Source: Ensifer adhaerens | GTDB taxonomy: Bacteria > Pseudomonadota > Alphaproteobacteria > Rhizobiales > Rhizobiaceae | Direction: 5' to 3' | DNA length: 64,000 bases | Assembly: GCF_000697965.2 (NCBI RefSeq) | Contig: NZ_CP015881.1 | Location: 930,001 to 994,000 of the forward strand | Shown: positions 45,146-53,286 of the stretch, in pieces | Layout: the number at the start of each line of letters is the position of its first letter | Position numbering within the stretch: position 1 is the stretch's first letter | Position numbers and translations under genes: made by a program | Notes under the pieces: model-generated | Seen by the model: the letters and a program-made list of their open reading frames with translations, nothing else | The model's database searches: none | What the model was told of the DNA's origin: nothing

Positions 45146-47506
45146 ATGAATCAAAGAAGTCTCCCCTTCAACAGTGTCGTACCGCGCAACGTGGAGGAGC
45201 CCGACGGCTTCATCGACCTCGATCGTCTGTTTTCGGTCGTCTTGCGTCGCGCCAGAATGGTCGGCCTGTTTGTGGCGCTCTTCATCGCGCTCGGTGTCGC
45301 ATACCTGGTCTTCGCAACACCGCTCTACACATCGGCAACGCAGGTCCTTCTCGACGAGAACCTGTCGAAATTTGCCGAAGAACAGGCGCCGCCGCAAAAC
45401 AGCGCCCTGCTCGACACCCAGATTGCCAGCGCCGTGGAAATCCTGAAATCCGGCGAACTCGCCCTGCGTGTCGTCGACAAGATGAACCTTGCCGACAACG
45501 ATACCGTCCTCAATCCGCCGCGCTCGCCGTTCGACGTCGTCAAGGACGGGCTGAAGTCCGTTACGGGCATCTTCTCGAGCGGGCCGGAGATTTCCGAGGA
45601 TATGGCCCGCAACGGCCGGAGGCAAAAGGCGGCGGCACTGCTCCAGCAGGGACTGGCCGTCGAACGCGTGACGCGAAGCTCCGTCGTCTCGCTTGCCTAT
45701 CGTTCCAGCGATCCGCAGCTTGCCGCTGGCATCGTTCGCACCTATGCCGACGCCTATCTCAACGACCAGCTCAACGCCAATTTCGAGGCGACCGAACGGG
45801 CCTCGGTCTGGCTGCAGGAACGTCTTGCAGACCTTCGGCAGCGCACGCAGACCGCGTCTCTAGAGGTCGAAAAATACCGCAGCGAAAACGGCCTGACGCT
45901 TGCGCGCGGCGAACTCATGTCGGAACAGCAGCTGGCCGATCTCAACAGCCAGCTGATCATTGCCCAGGCCGATAGCGCAAGCGCTTCGGCGCGCTACAAG
46001 CAATTCCAGGCGATCGTCGACCAGGGACCGGAGACGGCCGTCAAGAACGCCACGATTTCCGCTAAGGAAGGCGACAACTCGGTCATCCGCGATCTACGCA
46101 CGCGCTACCTTGCGGTCAGCAAGCGCGAACAGGACGTGAGCCAGAGCTTCGGCGCCGACCATCCGCAGGCCGTGTCGCTGCGCAAGGAGAAAACCGATGT
46201 CGGCCGCCAGATCTTCCAGGAACTGCAGCAGCTGACGGCAAGCTACCGCAACGAATACGAGGTGGCGCGCTCACGCGAAGCGTCGCTGCGCGAAAACATA
46301 GAAGGCACCACCGGCCGCAACGCAAATGCAAATGTCTCGCTCGTGCACCTGCGCGAACTGGAGCAGCGGGCAGCCGCGCTGAAGACGCTCTATGAGACCT
46401 ATCTGAACCGCTACGAGCAGGCCTCTCAGCAGCGCTCCTTCCCGATCGCCAAGGCGCGGGTGATTTCCAGCGCCGGCGTCCCGGCCTCGCCTTCGAGCCC
46501 GAAGAAGACGATGGTGCTGGCCCTTTCGGCGGTGCTCGGCCTGATGGCGGGCGGCGCGTTTGCCGCTTTCCAGGAATTTCGCGAGCGGACATTCCGGCTC
46601 GAAGGCGACGTGCGCGCGATCCTCGGTCATCGGTCGTTCGGATACATCCCGCTGGTCGGCCCGCGTCACCCTGGAACGACGGATCTCGTTCGCGCCAAGC
46701 TAATGAAGAACAAGATGCCGCCACCGGTAACGCAAGGGGCGCCGTCGTTCGAGCGCCTCAGCCGCATCGTGCTCGACGCTCCGCGCTCGTCCTTCACCGA
46801 GACCTTCCGCAACGCCAAGCTCGCCTGCGACCGGATGCTGACCGGCAACGGTTCACGCGTCATCGGCATCGCTTCGGCGGTGCCCGATGAAGGCAAGTCG
46901 ATCATTGCCGCGAATTTTGCGGCCCTCCTTGCCGCAAGCGGCAAGAAGACCCTTCTGATCGATGCCGACATCCGCAAGCCGGGTTTGAGCAAGATGATCA
47001 ATCCGCCGCCGAAGGCGGGTCTGGTGGAAGCGTTGATCGGGCAGGCATCCTGGCCGGCGGGCATCAAGATCGACCAGCAGACGAAGCTTGCGATCCTGCC
47101 GGTCGGCGGTGAAGCAGTGGACGGCAACGGCCCGTATGACAGCCATGAGCTGCTTGCGTCGCCGGCCATGGCCGAGCTCATCGACAATGCACGCAAGTCC
47201 TTCGACTATGTCGTCGTCGATCTCGCGGCACTCGCCCCGGTCGTCGATGCCAAGGCCTTCGCGCCGCTTGCGGACGGCTTCCTCTATGTCGCCGAATGGG
47301 GCCGGACGCCGTCGCGCCTGGTGCGCGACCTCTTGCATTCGGAGCCGCAGATCAATGCCAAGATCCTCGGCGTGATCCTCAACAAGACCGACATGCAGGA
47401 ACTGGCAAAGTACAGCGACTTTGGCGGTGCCGAGCATTACCGCCACCGCTATGAGAAGTACTACATCGAAAGCGCCGGCACGCGCCGCAAGACCGAGGCC
47501 GCCTGA
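45146..47506 (+). CDS. exoP: Succinoglycan chain-length regulator and BY-kinase-type co-polymerase
   Basis: The 786-residue protein has a Wzz domain with a first transmembrane helix (RARMVGLFVALFIALGVAYL), a long periplasmic coiled-coil region, a proline-rich motif before the second helix (SSAGVPASPSSPKKTMVLAL) and a cytoplasmic ATPase domain with Walker A SAVPDEGKS, A' motif TLLIDADIRKPG and a tyrosine-rich tail (EHYRHRYEKYYIESAG). It controls polymer length with ExoQ and ExoT. It is the last gene of the exo cluster. Confidence 0.95.
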   Translation: MNQRSLPFNSVVPRNVEEPDGFIDLDRLFSVVLRRARMVGLFVALFIALGVAYLVFATPLYTSATQVLLDENLSKFAEEQAPPQNSALLDTQIASAVEILKSGELALRVVDKMNLADNDTVLNPPRSPFDVVKDGLKSVTGIFSSGPEISEDMARNGRRQKAAALLQQGLAVERVTRSSVVSLAYRSSDPQLAAGIVRTYADAYLNDQLNANFEATERASVWLQERLADLRQRTQTASLEVEKYRSENGLTLARGELMSEQQLADLNSQLIIAQADSASASARYKQFQAIVDQGPETAVKNATISAKEGDNSVIRDLRTRYLAVSKREQDVSQSFGADHPQAVSLRKEKTDVGRQIFQELQQLTASYRNEYEVARSREASLRENIEGTTGRNANANVSLVHLRELEQRAAALKTLYETYLNRYEQASQQRSFPIAKARVISSAGVPASPSSPKKTMVLALSAVLGLMAGGAFAAFQEFRERTFRLEGDVRAILGHRSFGYIPLVGPRHPGTTDLVRAKLMKNKMPPPVTQGAPSFERLSRIVLDAPRSSFTETFRNAKLACDRMLTGNGSRVIGIASAVPDEGKSIIAANFAALLAASGKKTLLIDADIRKPGLSKMINPPPKAGLVEALIGQASWPAGIKIDQQTKLAILPVGGEAVDGNGPYDSHELLASPAMAELIDNARKSFDYVVVDLAALAPVVDAKAFAPLADGFLYVAEWGRTPSRLVRDLLHSEPQINAKILGVILNKTDMQELAKYSDFGGAEHYRHRYEKYYIESAGTRRKTEAA

Positions 47507-47534
47507 CAGGGCGCGCCTCGTTTCGACCTGTCGC

Positions 47535-48989
47535 TCAGTCCCTCCAGAAGAGCGGTGTCAGGATGACCAGGACGGTCAGTATTTCCAGACGGCCGAGCAG
47601 CATCATGAGCGACAGGAGATAGAGCGCCGGGTCGGTCAGCGTCGAGAAGTTGCCGGCCGGCCCGATGATCGGGCCGAGCCCGGCGCCAACGTTTGAAAGC
47701 GCCGTTGCGACCGCTGACACCGCCGTGACGAGATCATAGCCCATCGCCCCCATGGCGAGGCTGCCGAAAGCCCAGATGAACATGTAGGCCGTGAAGAACA
47801 TGAACACGGTGCGCTGCACGTCTATGTCGACAAGTGTCTTGCCGTAGCGCACCGTGTGGACCGCATTGGGGTAGATCAGCTTGAAAAGACCGGCGCGGAT
47901 AGAATTGAAGATGATGATGAAGCGGTAGGCCTTCATGCCGCCCGCCGTCGAACCGGAGCAGCCGCCCATGAAGGTGGCGGCAAAGGCAAGTGCGACGATG
48001 AACTCACCCCAGAGCATGTAATCGTCGCTGGCAAAACCGGTCGTCGACAGGATCGACGAGACGGTGAAGAAGCCGTGCGCCAATGCCTCGTGCGCCGAGA
48101 CCCCGTTGACGATCCGCTGGTAGAGACTTGCGGCGAGCGCAAGTGCCGTCAGATAGGACAGAAAGACGATGATCTGCGGATCCTTCAGCGTATCGAGCCG
48201 GCCACGAACGATGAAGAGGATGAGCACCGAAAACGGCAGGCTGCTCAGCGTCATGAAAAAGGTTGCGACCCAGAGGATCGGCAGGCTGTTGAAGTAGCCG
48301 AGCGAGGCATCGTGGGTGGAGAAGCCACCGGTCGCGACCGTCGACATCGCGTGGTTGATCGCGTCGAAACGGCTCATGCCCAGATAGGAGAAGATGATCG
48401 TGCACGTCACCGTCATCACGACATAGATCAGGATGAAGGCGCGCGTGAAGGTGACGATGCGGGCGAAGGGCTTTTCGGTGGTGTCCGAGGACTCCATCTT
48501 GAAGAAGGACATGCCGCCGACCCTGAGATAGGGCATGACGAAGAGCCCGAGCGCCACAATCCCGATACCGCCGAGCCAGTGCAGAACCGAGCGCCAGAGA
48601 AGAATGCCCGGAGGCGCATGGTCGAGGCCGCTGATGACGGTCGAGCCCGTTGTCGTGATGCCGGAGACCGATTCGAAGAAGGCCTTGGCGAAATCGAGCT
48701 TCAGCGACGACAGCCAGAAGGGCACGGCGCCGACGAGAGACACGACAATCCAGAGAAGATTGACGACGAGAAAGCCCATCTTGCGGCTGAACAGCGGCGA
48801 GCCGCCCTGCGTGGCAGCGATCGCCAGAAGCGACAGACCGCCAGTCGCAAAGGCCGAACCGGCAAACACTCTCCAATTGGGATGACCATAGAACAGATCG
48901 ACTGCGGCCGGCAGCAGCATCGCGAGCGACAGATAGAACGCGGCCTTCGCGGCGATGTTGATCGCGGTCTGATAGAGGGGTGCATGCAA
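47535..48989 (-). CDS. trkH: Trk-type potassium uptake membrane protein
   Basis: The 484-residue protein has the four-fold membrane-pore-membrane plan of TrkH, with filter-like segments SGITTTGSTVISGLDH, STVATGGFSTHDASLG, SILSTTGFASDDYMLWGEF and LSNVGAGLGPIIGPAGNFST. It imports potassium together with a TrkA-type regulatory subunit encoded elsewhere. Translation begins at TTG (48987-48989) after GAGG; the only nearby ATG is out of frame. It converges with exoP and separates the exo and wg blocks. Confidence 0.92.
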   Translation of the reverse strand: MHAPLYQTAINIAAKAAFYLSLAMLLPAAVDLFYGHPNWRVFAGSAFATGGLSLLAIAATQGGSPLFSRKMGFLVVNLLWIVVSLVGAVPFWLSSLKLDFAKAFFESVSGITTTGSTVISGLDHAPPGILLWRSVLHWLGGIGIVALGLFVMPYLRVGGMSFFKMESSDTTEKPFARIVTFTRAFILIYVVMTVTCTIIFSYLGMSRFDAINHAMSTVATGGFSTHDASLGYFNSLPILWVATFFMTLSSLPFSVLILFIVRGRLDTLKDPQIIVFLSYLTALALAASLYQRIVNGVSAHEALAHGFFTVSSILSTTGFASDDYMLWGEFIVALAFAATFMGGCSGSTAGGMKAYRFIIIFNSIRAGLFKLIYPNAVHTVRYGKTLVDIDVQRTVFMFFTAYMFIWAFGSLAMGAMGYDLVTAVSAVATALSNVGAGLGPIIGPAGNFSTLTDPALYLLSLMMLLGRLEILTVLVILTPLFWRD

Positions 48990-49343
48990 CGGTTGATCGC
49001 CTCAGCGCATTGTCCAGGACCGAATCGGTCCTCTGGATCTGCGGCCATTCAACCTCAAAGGCGCGCGATTCGCACCGGCTCGGGACAGAGAACCCTCTGG
49101 TAACCAACAGTCAGTCCCGTATTTTCGTCGATTTTGTCCCATGGGCGCGGCAATCGTGTCCAGGCGGTCCCGGCAAATGCCGCGTGAAAGGCGCCATTTC
49201 CATGCTGCACTGCGGCATTTTGCCCAATCAACTCTAACTCACGAAAAGATCACGACTTTTGGCCGCGGCAAGTCATCACCTTGACTTATTTCCACGTGTA
49301 AAGCCTGCTTCATCCATTCCACATGCAACCTTGAGCACAACCG
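48990..49343. other. Intergenic region upstream of trkH and the small ORF
   Basis: There is no supported gene. A TTGACT (49281-49286) upstream of the small plus-strand ORF is a possible -35 box, without a convincing -10 partner. It should also contain the trkH promoter on the minus strand. Confidence 0.4.
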
Positions 49344-49586
49344 ATGACCCCCGCCCGTTTCACCCAATGCCTTCTCGTTCTTCGTTGGACGCCGATCAAT
49401 CTGGCAAGCGCCCTCCATTGCAACCTGGCATGGATCGAGGCGATGGAGACCGGGGACGAAATGGTTCCGGAGGAACTGGCAACCTGGCTGGAAACGCTGG
49501 CGCGGACCCACGAGGAGCTCGGTATTCCCGTCACCTACCGCGGTAAGGGGCTTGAGCCTGCGACGAGCCGCGCAACGCGGCGCTGA
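49344..49586 (+). CDS. Small hypothetical protein with a helix-turn-helix-like segment
   Basis: The 80-residue protein reads RWTPINLASALHCNLAWIEA and MVPEELATWLETLARTHEEL, a pattern like a reduced Xre/Cro helix-turn-helix domain. The ribosome binding site is weak. It is isolated between trkH and the glycosidase-like gene. The amphipathic composition and codon use look coding, but no function can be given. Confidence 0.55.
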   Translation: MTPARFTQCLLVLRWTPINLASALHCNLAWIEAMETGDEMVPEELATWLETLARTHEELGIPVTYRGKGLEPATSRATRR

Positions 49587-49634
49587 TCCCGCGGAACGAT
49601 GTTCTGTGCAACTCGCGCCCGGAAGCGCCCTGCA

Positions 49635-50780
49635 TCAATCGCCCTTGGCCGGTTCGATCGCAAGCGCGCCGGCCGGGCTCAGAGCTCCGCAGCGCCATAG
49701 CCGGTAGTTCTGCTGGGTGTCCCAGTCGTAGTAGTAGGCGGCATCCAGGCGTTTTTCTTCGGAAAGCCGCTCGAACACCGTCCGCATGGCCGTCATCGCC
49801 CCTTCGCGCTCGCGATCATCGACGGGGCAGCTACGCGCCGTGTTGGCAATCCCCCATTCCGTCACCCAGCAGGGCCGCCCCCGGTCGGCAGGCGCGCAGA
49901 AGTCGAGAAGTTTGGTGACGATCGACGTGATCGCCGGCTTATCCTTGCGCGCCGGGTAGATGTGAATGCCATAGGCATCAACAAGTGCGTCCATGCCTCG
50001 CGCCTTCAAAAGGGCGATCACCTCGCCGGGGTCCAGCCGCTCCATTCCCTGGCGGTCCGCTTCCTTGGCTCCCATGTCGGAGAGCCCGGCGGAGACGATG
50101 ATCGCCTTGTTGTTGGCGCTCGCTCTTGTGGCGTCGCGGGTGATCTTCAGCGCCGCGACATATTTGTCTAGACCTTTTCCAAATGCCTGGGGATCCCTGA
50201 GTTCACTGAGAAGTCGCGGCGTCGCTCGGCCCGGCTTCTCGTAGACGGCGAGGTCGCCGTTATAGCCGGCGAGGTTGATCTCGTTTCCCGGTTCCACCGC
50301 GTCCAGACGGATGCCAAGGGTATCGATGCGCTGCAGAGCTGATGTCAGGCCCGTGCGGTAACGATCAAGGTCCAGATCGGACAACCGGTTGATATCCCAG
50401 ATGCGCCCGAAGCCGGTGCGCGGGGTAACGCTGTCCGGATAATAGCTTTTGTTCGACAACTGGATTTCGAGCAGGATCCGCAGACCCAGCCGGTTGGCAA
50501 TCTCCAGCGCGTCGATGCTTTTGTCGACAGGGCGCGACAACGATAGCCGCACATGCGTCGCGCCGCTGTCGGCAATGTCGCGAAGGATGCGTTCCTGATC
50601 CGTGCGTTCCAGCCACGCGAGATTGAGCCGATTGACGCCGTAGCGCGCGGCCGCAGTCTCGCCCGCAAACGCCGGAGCGCCACGCGAAAGCCCCGCCCAG
50701 GCGACCAGGGCGGCCAGGAGCAGCGCCAAGGGCGCTGCCCGGTTCAGGGGCAGATTAAATGCCAACCTGTTTAAGCGCAC
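49635..50780 (-). CDS. Exported TIM-barrel glycosidase-like protein (wgaF/expA6 position)
   Basis: I place the start at a GTG (50778-50780) with AGGCG upstream, giving 381 residues. A signal peptide (PLALLLAALVAWAGLSRGAP region) precedes a clan-A-type barrel: RYGVNRLNLAWLERTD, VEPGNEINLAGYNG (candidate acid/base glutamate) and CWVTEWGIANTARSC (candidate nucleophile glutamate). It is the last gene of a minus-strand operon of polysaccharide genes and overlaps the upstream gene by about 26 nt. It probably trims or releases the polymer in the periplasm. The start is uncertain; a TTG at 50765 is possible. Confidence 0.7.
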   Translation of the reverse strand: MRLNRLAFNLPLNRAAPLALLLAALVAWAGLSRGAPAFAGETAAARYGVNRLNLAWLERTDQERILRDIADSGATHVRLSLSRPVDKSIDALEIANRLGLRILLEIQLSNKSYYPDSVTPRTGFGRIWDINRLSDLDLDRYRTGLTSALQRIDTLGIRLDAVEPGNEINLAGYNGDLAVYEKPGRATPRLLSELRDPQAFGKGLDKYVAALKITRDATRASANNKAIIVSAGLSDMGAKEADRQGMERLDPGEVIALLKARGMDALVDAYGIHIYPARKDKPAITSIVTKLLDFCAPADRGRPCWVTEWGIANTARSCPVDDREREGAMTAMRTVFERLSEEKRLDAAYYYDWDTQQNYRLWRCGALSPAGALAIEPAKGD

Positions 50781-51927
50781 TTTGGAAGTTCGCCTCGCAT
50801 GCCGAATAGCGTTCGGTAACCGCCTGCGCATCGATCTTCGACAGGAAGTTGGCGAGATGCGCCTTCTTGTCCGCCTCACGATTCCAGACGCCCGCCTCGA
50901 TATAGGGGAAGCCGATGAATTCGAGCATCTCGCGCATACGGTCGTCGACGGCGATCATCAGCGAAGGCGTGCCCGCCTGCATGCCAATGACGCAGCCATG
51001 GAAGCGCCTGCCGATGCAGAGGTCCCGGGTTGATGACCAGGCGCGCCACTGGTTGGTGTCGAAGAACACCATCAGTTCGTTCTGCCGCTGCCACTTTTCC
51101 TGATGCTTGTATTCGGTCTTGCCGGTGATGCGGCCGCTGGAGCGGTCATAGACCGGCGCGTTGTCATCCACGGGAAGGGTGAGGTTATAGGCGACGACTT
51201 CGTCCTGGATGACGTAGCTGGCCACGCTCTCCGGCTTCAAGAGCGCGTGGGCATCGACGATGGTGTCGGCGACGCTACCGAGATAGCCGCCGAGCGCGAG
51301 CTTCTGTGCCGAGGCAAGGTCTGCGTTGGCAAGCGACGTCAAGGAGTGGCGCATCTCGTTGGGAGCGAAGAAGAGCGAGGGGCAGCCGGTCGGCTTGACG
51401 AACTTCATGCCCTCCGCGCGCAGGAACTCCGCGGTGAAATAGCCGCGGGTCAGGAAGAAGCTTTCCTTCTGCTTCAAGACCTCGAGGAACCGCAACGTAC
51501 CGGCCGGCAGGTTTTCTTTCAGACCTTCACGCTTCTGGATGCCGATGCCCATCACCAGAACCGGCATCTTCAGCTTCTCGAACACATCCGCTTCGAGATC
51601 GGCCGAGTATCCCGGACGCAGCAGGTTCGCCGAAGCGAACACGCACATGTCGAATTCCTTGTTCAGGGCATCGTAGACGTCGTTGGCGCCGCGGCTGTTG
51701 ACCAGATGCCAGAACGGCACATAGGTCACGTCATGACCGCGCAAGGCATAAGCTGCGCCCTCGCCGATCAGGTAGTTGCCGGTGTTGGCGATCTTCTTGA
51801 CCTGATCGACCAGATCCTTCTTGCTTCGGATATCGTCGAAGTAGGGTTTGTGATGAACCGTCGCACCGGAAACGCGCGCCACGGTACGCTGGAGGTAGGA
51901 AGGGATTCCGGTGAGCAGGATACGCAT
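50755..51927 (-). CDS. Polysaccharide pyruvyl-transferase-family protein, second of a tandem pair
   Basis: The start MRILLTGIPSYLQRT at 51927 gives 390 residues. It shares with its upstream neighbour the GIP(S/G) start, NTGNYLIGEGA, PFWHL, KLKMP(V/I)(V/L)M(G/L)GI, PTGCPS(L/V)(F/Y)FAPN, (D/N)TNxWRAW, GRRFHG and PSLM(I/V)AVDDRMREML. These fit the polysaccharide pyruvyl transferase superfamily, including the RRFHG histidine motif. By order I take it as the wgaE/expA5-position gene. The acceptor sugar is unknown; in galactoglucan a pyruvyl group sits on galactose. Confidence 0.8.
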   Translation of the reverse strand: MRILLTGIPSYLQRTVARVSGATVHHKPYFDDIRSKKDLVDQVKKIANTGNYLIGEGAAYALRGHDVTYVPFWHLVNSRGANDVYDALNKEFDMCVFASANLLRPGYSADLEADVFEKLKMPVLVMGIGIQKREGLKENLPAGTLRFLEVLKQKESFFLTRGYFTAEFLRAEGMKFVKPTGCPSLFFAPNEMRHSLTSLANADLASAQKLALGGYLGSVADTIVDAHALLKPESVASYVIQDEVVAYNLTLPVDDNAPVYDRSSGRITGKTEYKHQEKWQRQNELMVFFDTNQWRAWSSTRDLCIGRRFHGCVIGMQAGTPSLMIAVDDRMREMLEFIGFPYIEAGVWNREADKKAHLANFLSKIDAQAVTERYSACEANFQSALKQVGI

Positions 51928-52069
51928 CGATACACCTGGTTTGTGGACTGGCCCACAGAGTTGAGGAAGAGGGAGGGCGGCACGAGGAAGCGGATCTGCA
52001 AACCCCACCGTGCCGCCCGAACATCATGAATTGAGCGCCTCGGATCGAACGCGTCCGAGGCATCACGGT

Positions 52070-53248
52070 TTAGAGGCCGATGCCGATCTCCCGCAGCACC
52101 GTACGGAAATTGCGTTCGCGATCGGAGTAGCGGTCGACCAGTTCCGACGCGTTCAGCCCGGCCAGATGGCTGGCAACGAACTCCGCCCGGTTTTCCGCCT
52201 TTTCGAGCTCTTGGACGTCGACCGACGGCAGGCCGGTGAAGCCCAGCATTTCGCGCATGCGATCGTCGACAGCCACCATCAGGCTCGGCACGCCTGCCTG
52301 CATGGCGATGATCGAGCCATGGAAACGACGGCCGAAATTGAAGTCCATGTGCGAGGCCCAGGCGCGCCACATGTTGGTATCGAAGAAGGTGCGTACATCG
52401 AAGGGCACCTTCTGGCGCTCCGCGCCCGGGAAAGCGAGCTCGCCGAGCATCTTGCCCGAGCAGGAATCGAAGACCCTGCCATCGGCATCCGGCTCGACCT
52501 TCATGTCGAAGTGCAGGAATTCGTCCTGGATGATGTATTGGGGCTTGGCGCCTTCCGGGTTGAGCGCGATCGCATCGACGATACAATCGTGATTGGCGCC
52601 GAGATAGCCCGAAAAGATCGTCTTTGCCTGACCAATCTTGACGTCGGGCAGCTTCTTCATTGACGCGCGCATGTTGTTCGGCGCGAAATAGACCGAGGGG
52701 CAGCCGGTTGGCCGGACGTACTTGAATCCCTGGTCCTTCAGGTAGCCGGCGGTTTCGTAGCCGCGCGTGAGGAAATAGTGCTCGCGGTCCTTGAGAACGT
52801 CGAGCAGCCGCTTCGTCCCCTCCGGCAGGCCGGTCTCCAGATCCTTGCGGTTCTGGTGGCCGATGCCGAGCATGACAATCGGCATCTTCAGCTTGCTCAA
52901 GACATCAGCCTCGGCATCGGCGGAGAGGCCCTTGCGCAACAGGTTCGCGCAGGTGAACACGCAGATGTCGAAGTTGTTGTTGAACTCGTCGAAACCGGTG
53001 CCGTTCTTATGGCAATTATAGAGGTGCCAGAACGGGATTTGCTTGGCATGGGGAGCAATGGCGCGCAAAGCCCCTTCACCGATCAGATAGTTACCGGTGT
53101 TGCTGATGTTGCGAAGCTCCTGAAGAAACTCGTCCTTGGATTCGGGCTGTTTCTGCCGTTCCGAATAGGAAACCGACAGGCCATTCGCGCCGTTTGCGAG
53201 GCGCGTGTAATGACCAGGAATACCCGTCAGGAGGATTCTTGGACGCAT
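52070..53248 (-). CDS. Polysaccharide pyruvyl-transferase-family protein, first of a tandem pair
   Basis: The start MRPRILLTGIPGHYT at 53248 (GAAGGGA site) gives 392 residues. It contains ISNTGNYLIGEGALRAI, CPSVYFAPNNMRASM, FFDTNMWRAWASHMDFNF and GRRFHGSIIAMQAGVPSLMV, the pyruvyl-transferase-type histidine motif and neighbouring segments. It is paralogous over its full length to the protein encoded immediately downstream, so the pair arose by tandem duplication. By order it would be the wgaD/expA4-position gene. It may ketalate the same polymer at a different site, or work as a heteromer with its paralogue. Confidence 0.8.
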   Translation of the reverse strand: MRPRILLTGIPGHYTRLANGANGLSVSYSERQKQPESKDEFLQELRNISNTGNYLIGEGALRAIAPHAKQIPFWHLYNCHKNGTGFDEFNNNFDICVFTCANLLRKGLSADAEADVLSKLKMPIVMLGIGHQNRKDLETGLPEGTKRLLDVLKDREHYFLTRGYETAGYLKDQGFKYVRPTGCPSVYFAPNNMRASMKKLPDVKIGQAKTIFSGYLGANHDCIVDAIALNPEGAKPQYIIQDEFLHFDMKVEPDADGRVFDSCSGKMLGELAFPGAERQKVPFDVRTFFDTNMWRAWASHMDFNFGRRFHGSIIAMQAGVPSLMVAVDDRMREMLGFTGLPSVDVQELEKAENRAEFVASHLAGLNASELVDRYSDRERNFRTVLREIGIGL

Positions 53249-53286
53249 GCGTAAGTCCCTTCTCTTTGAAAAGTCGTACGGGTCGA

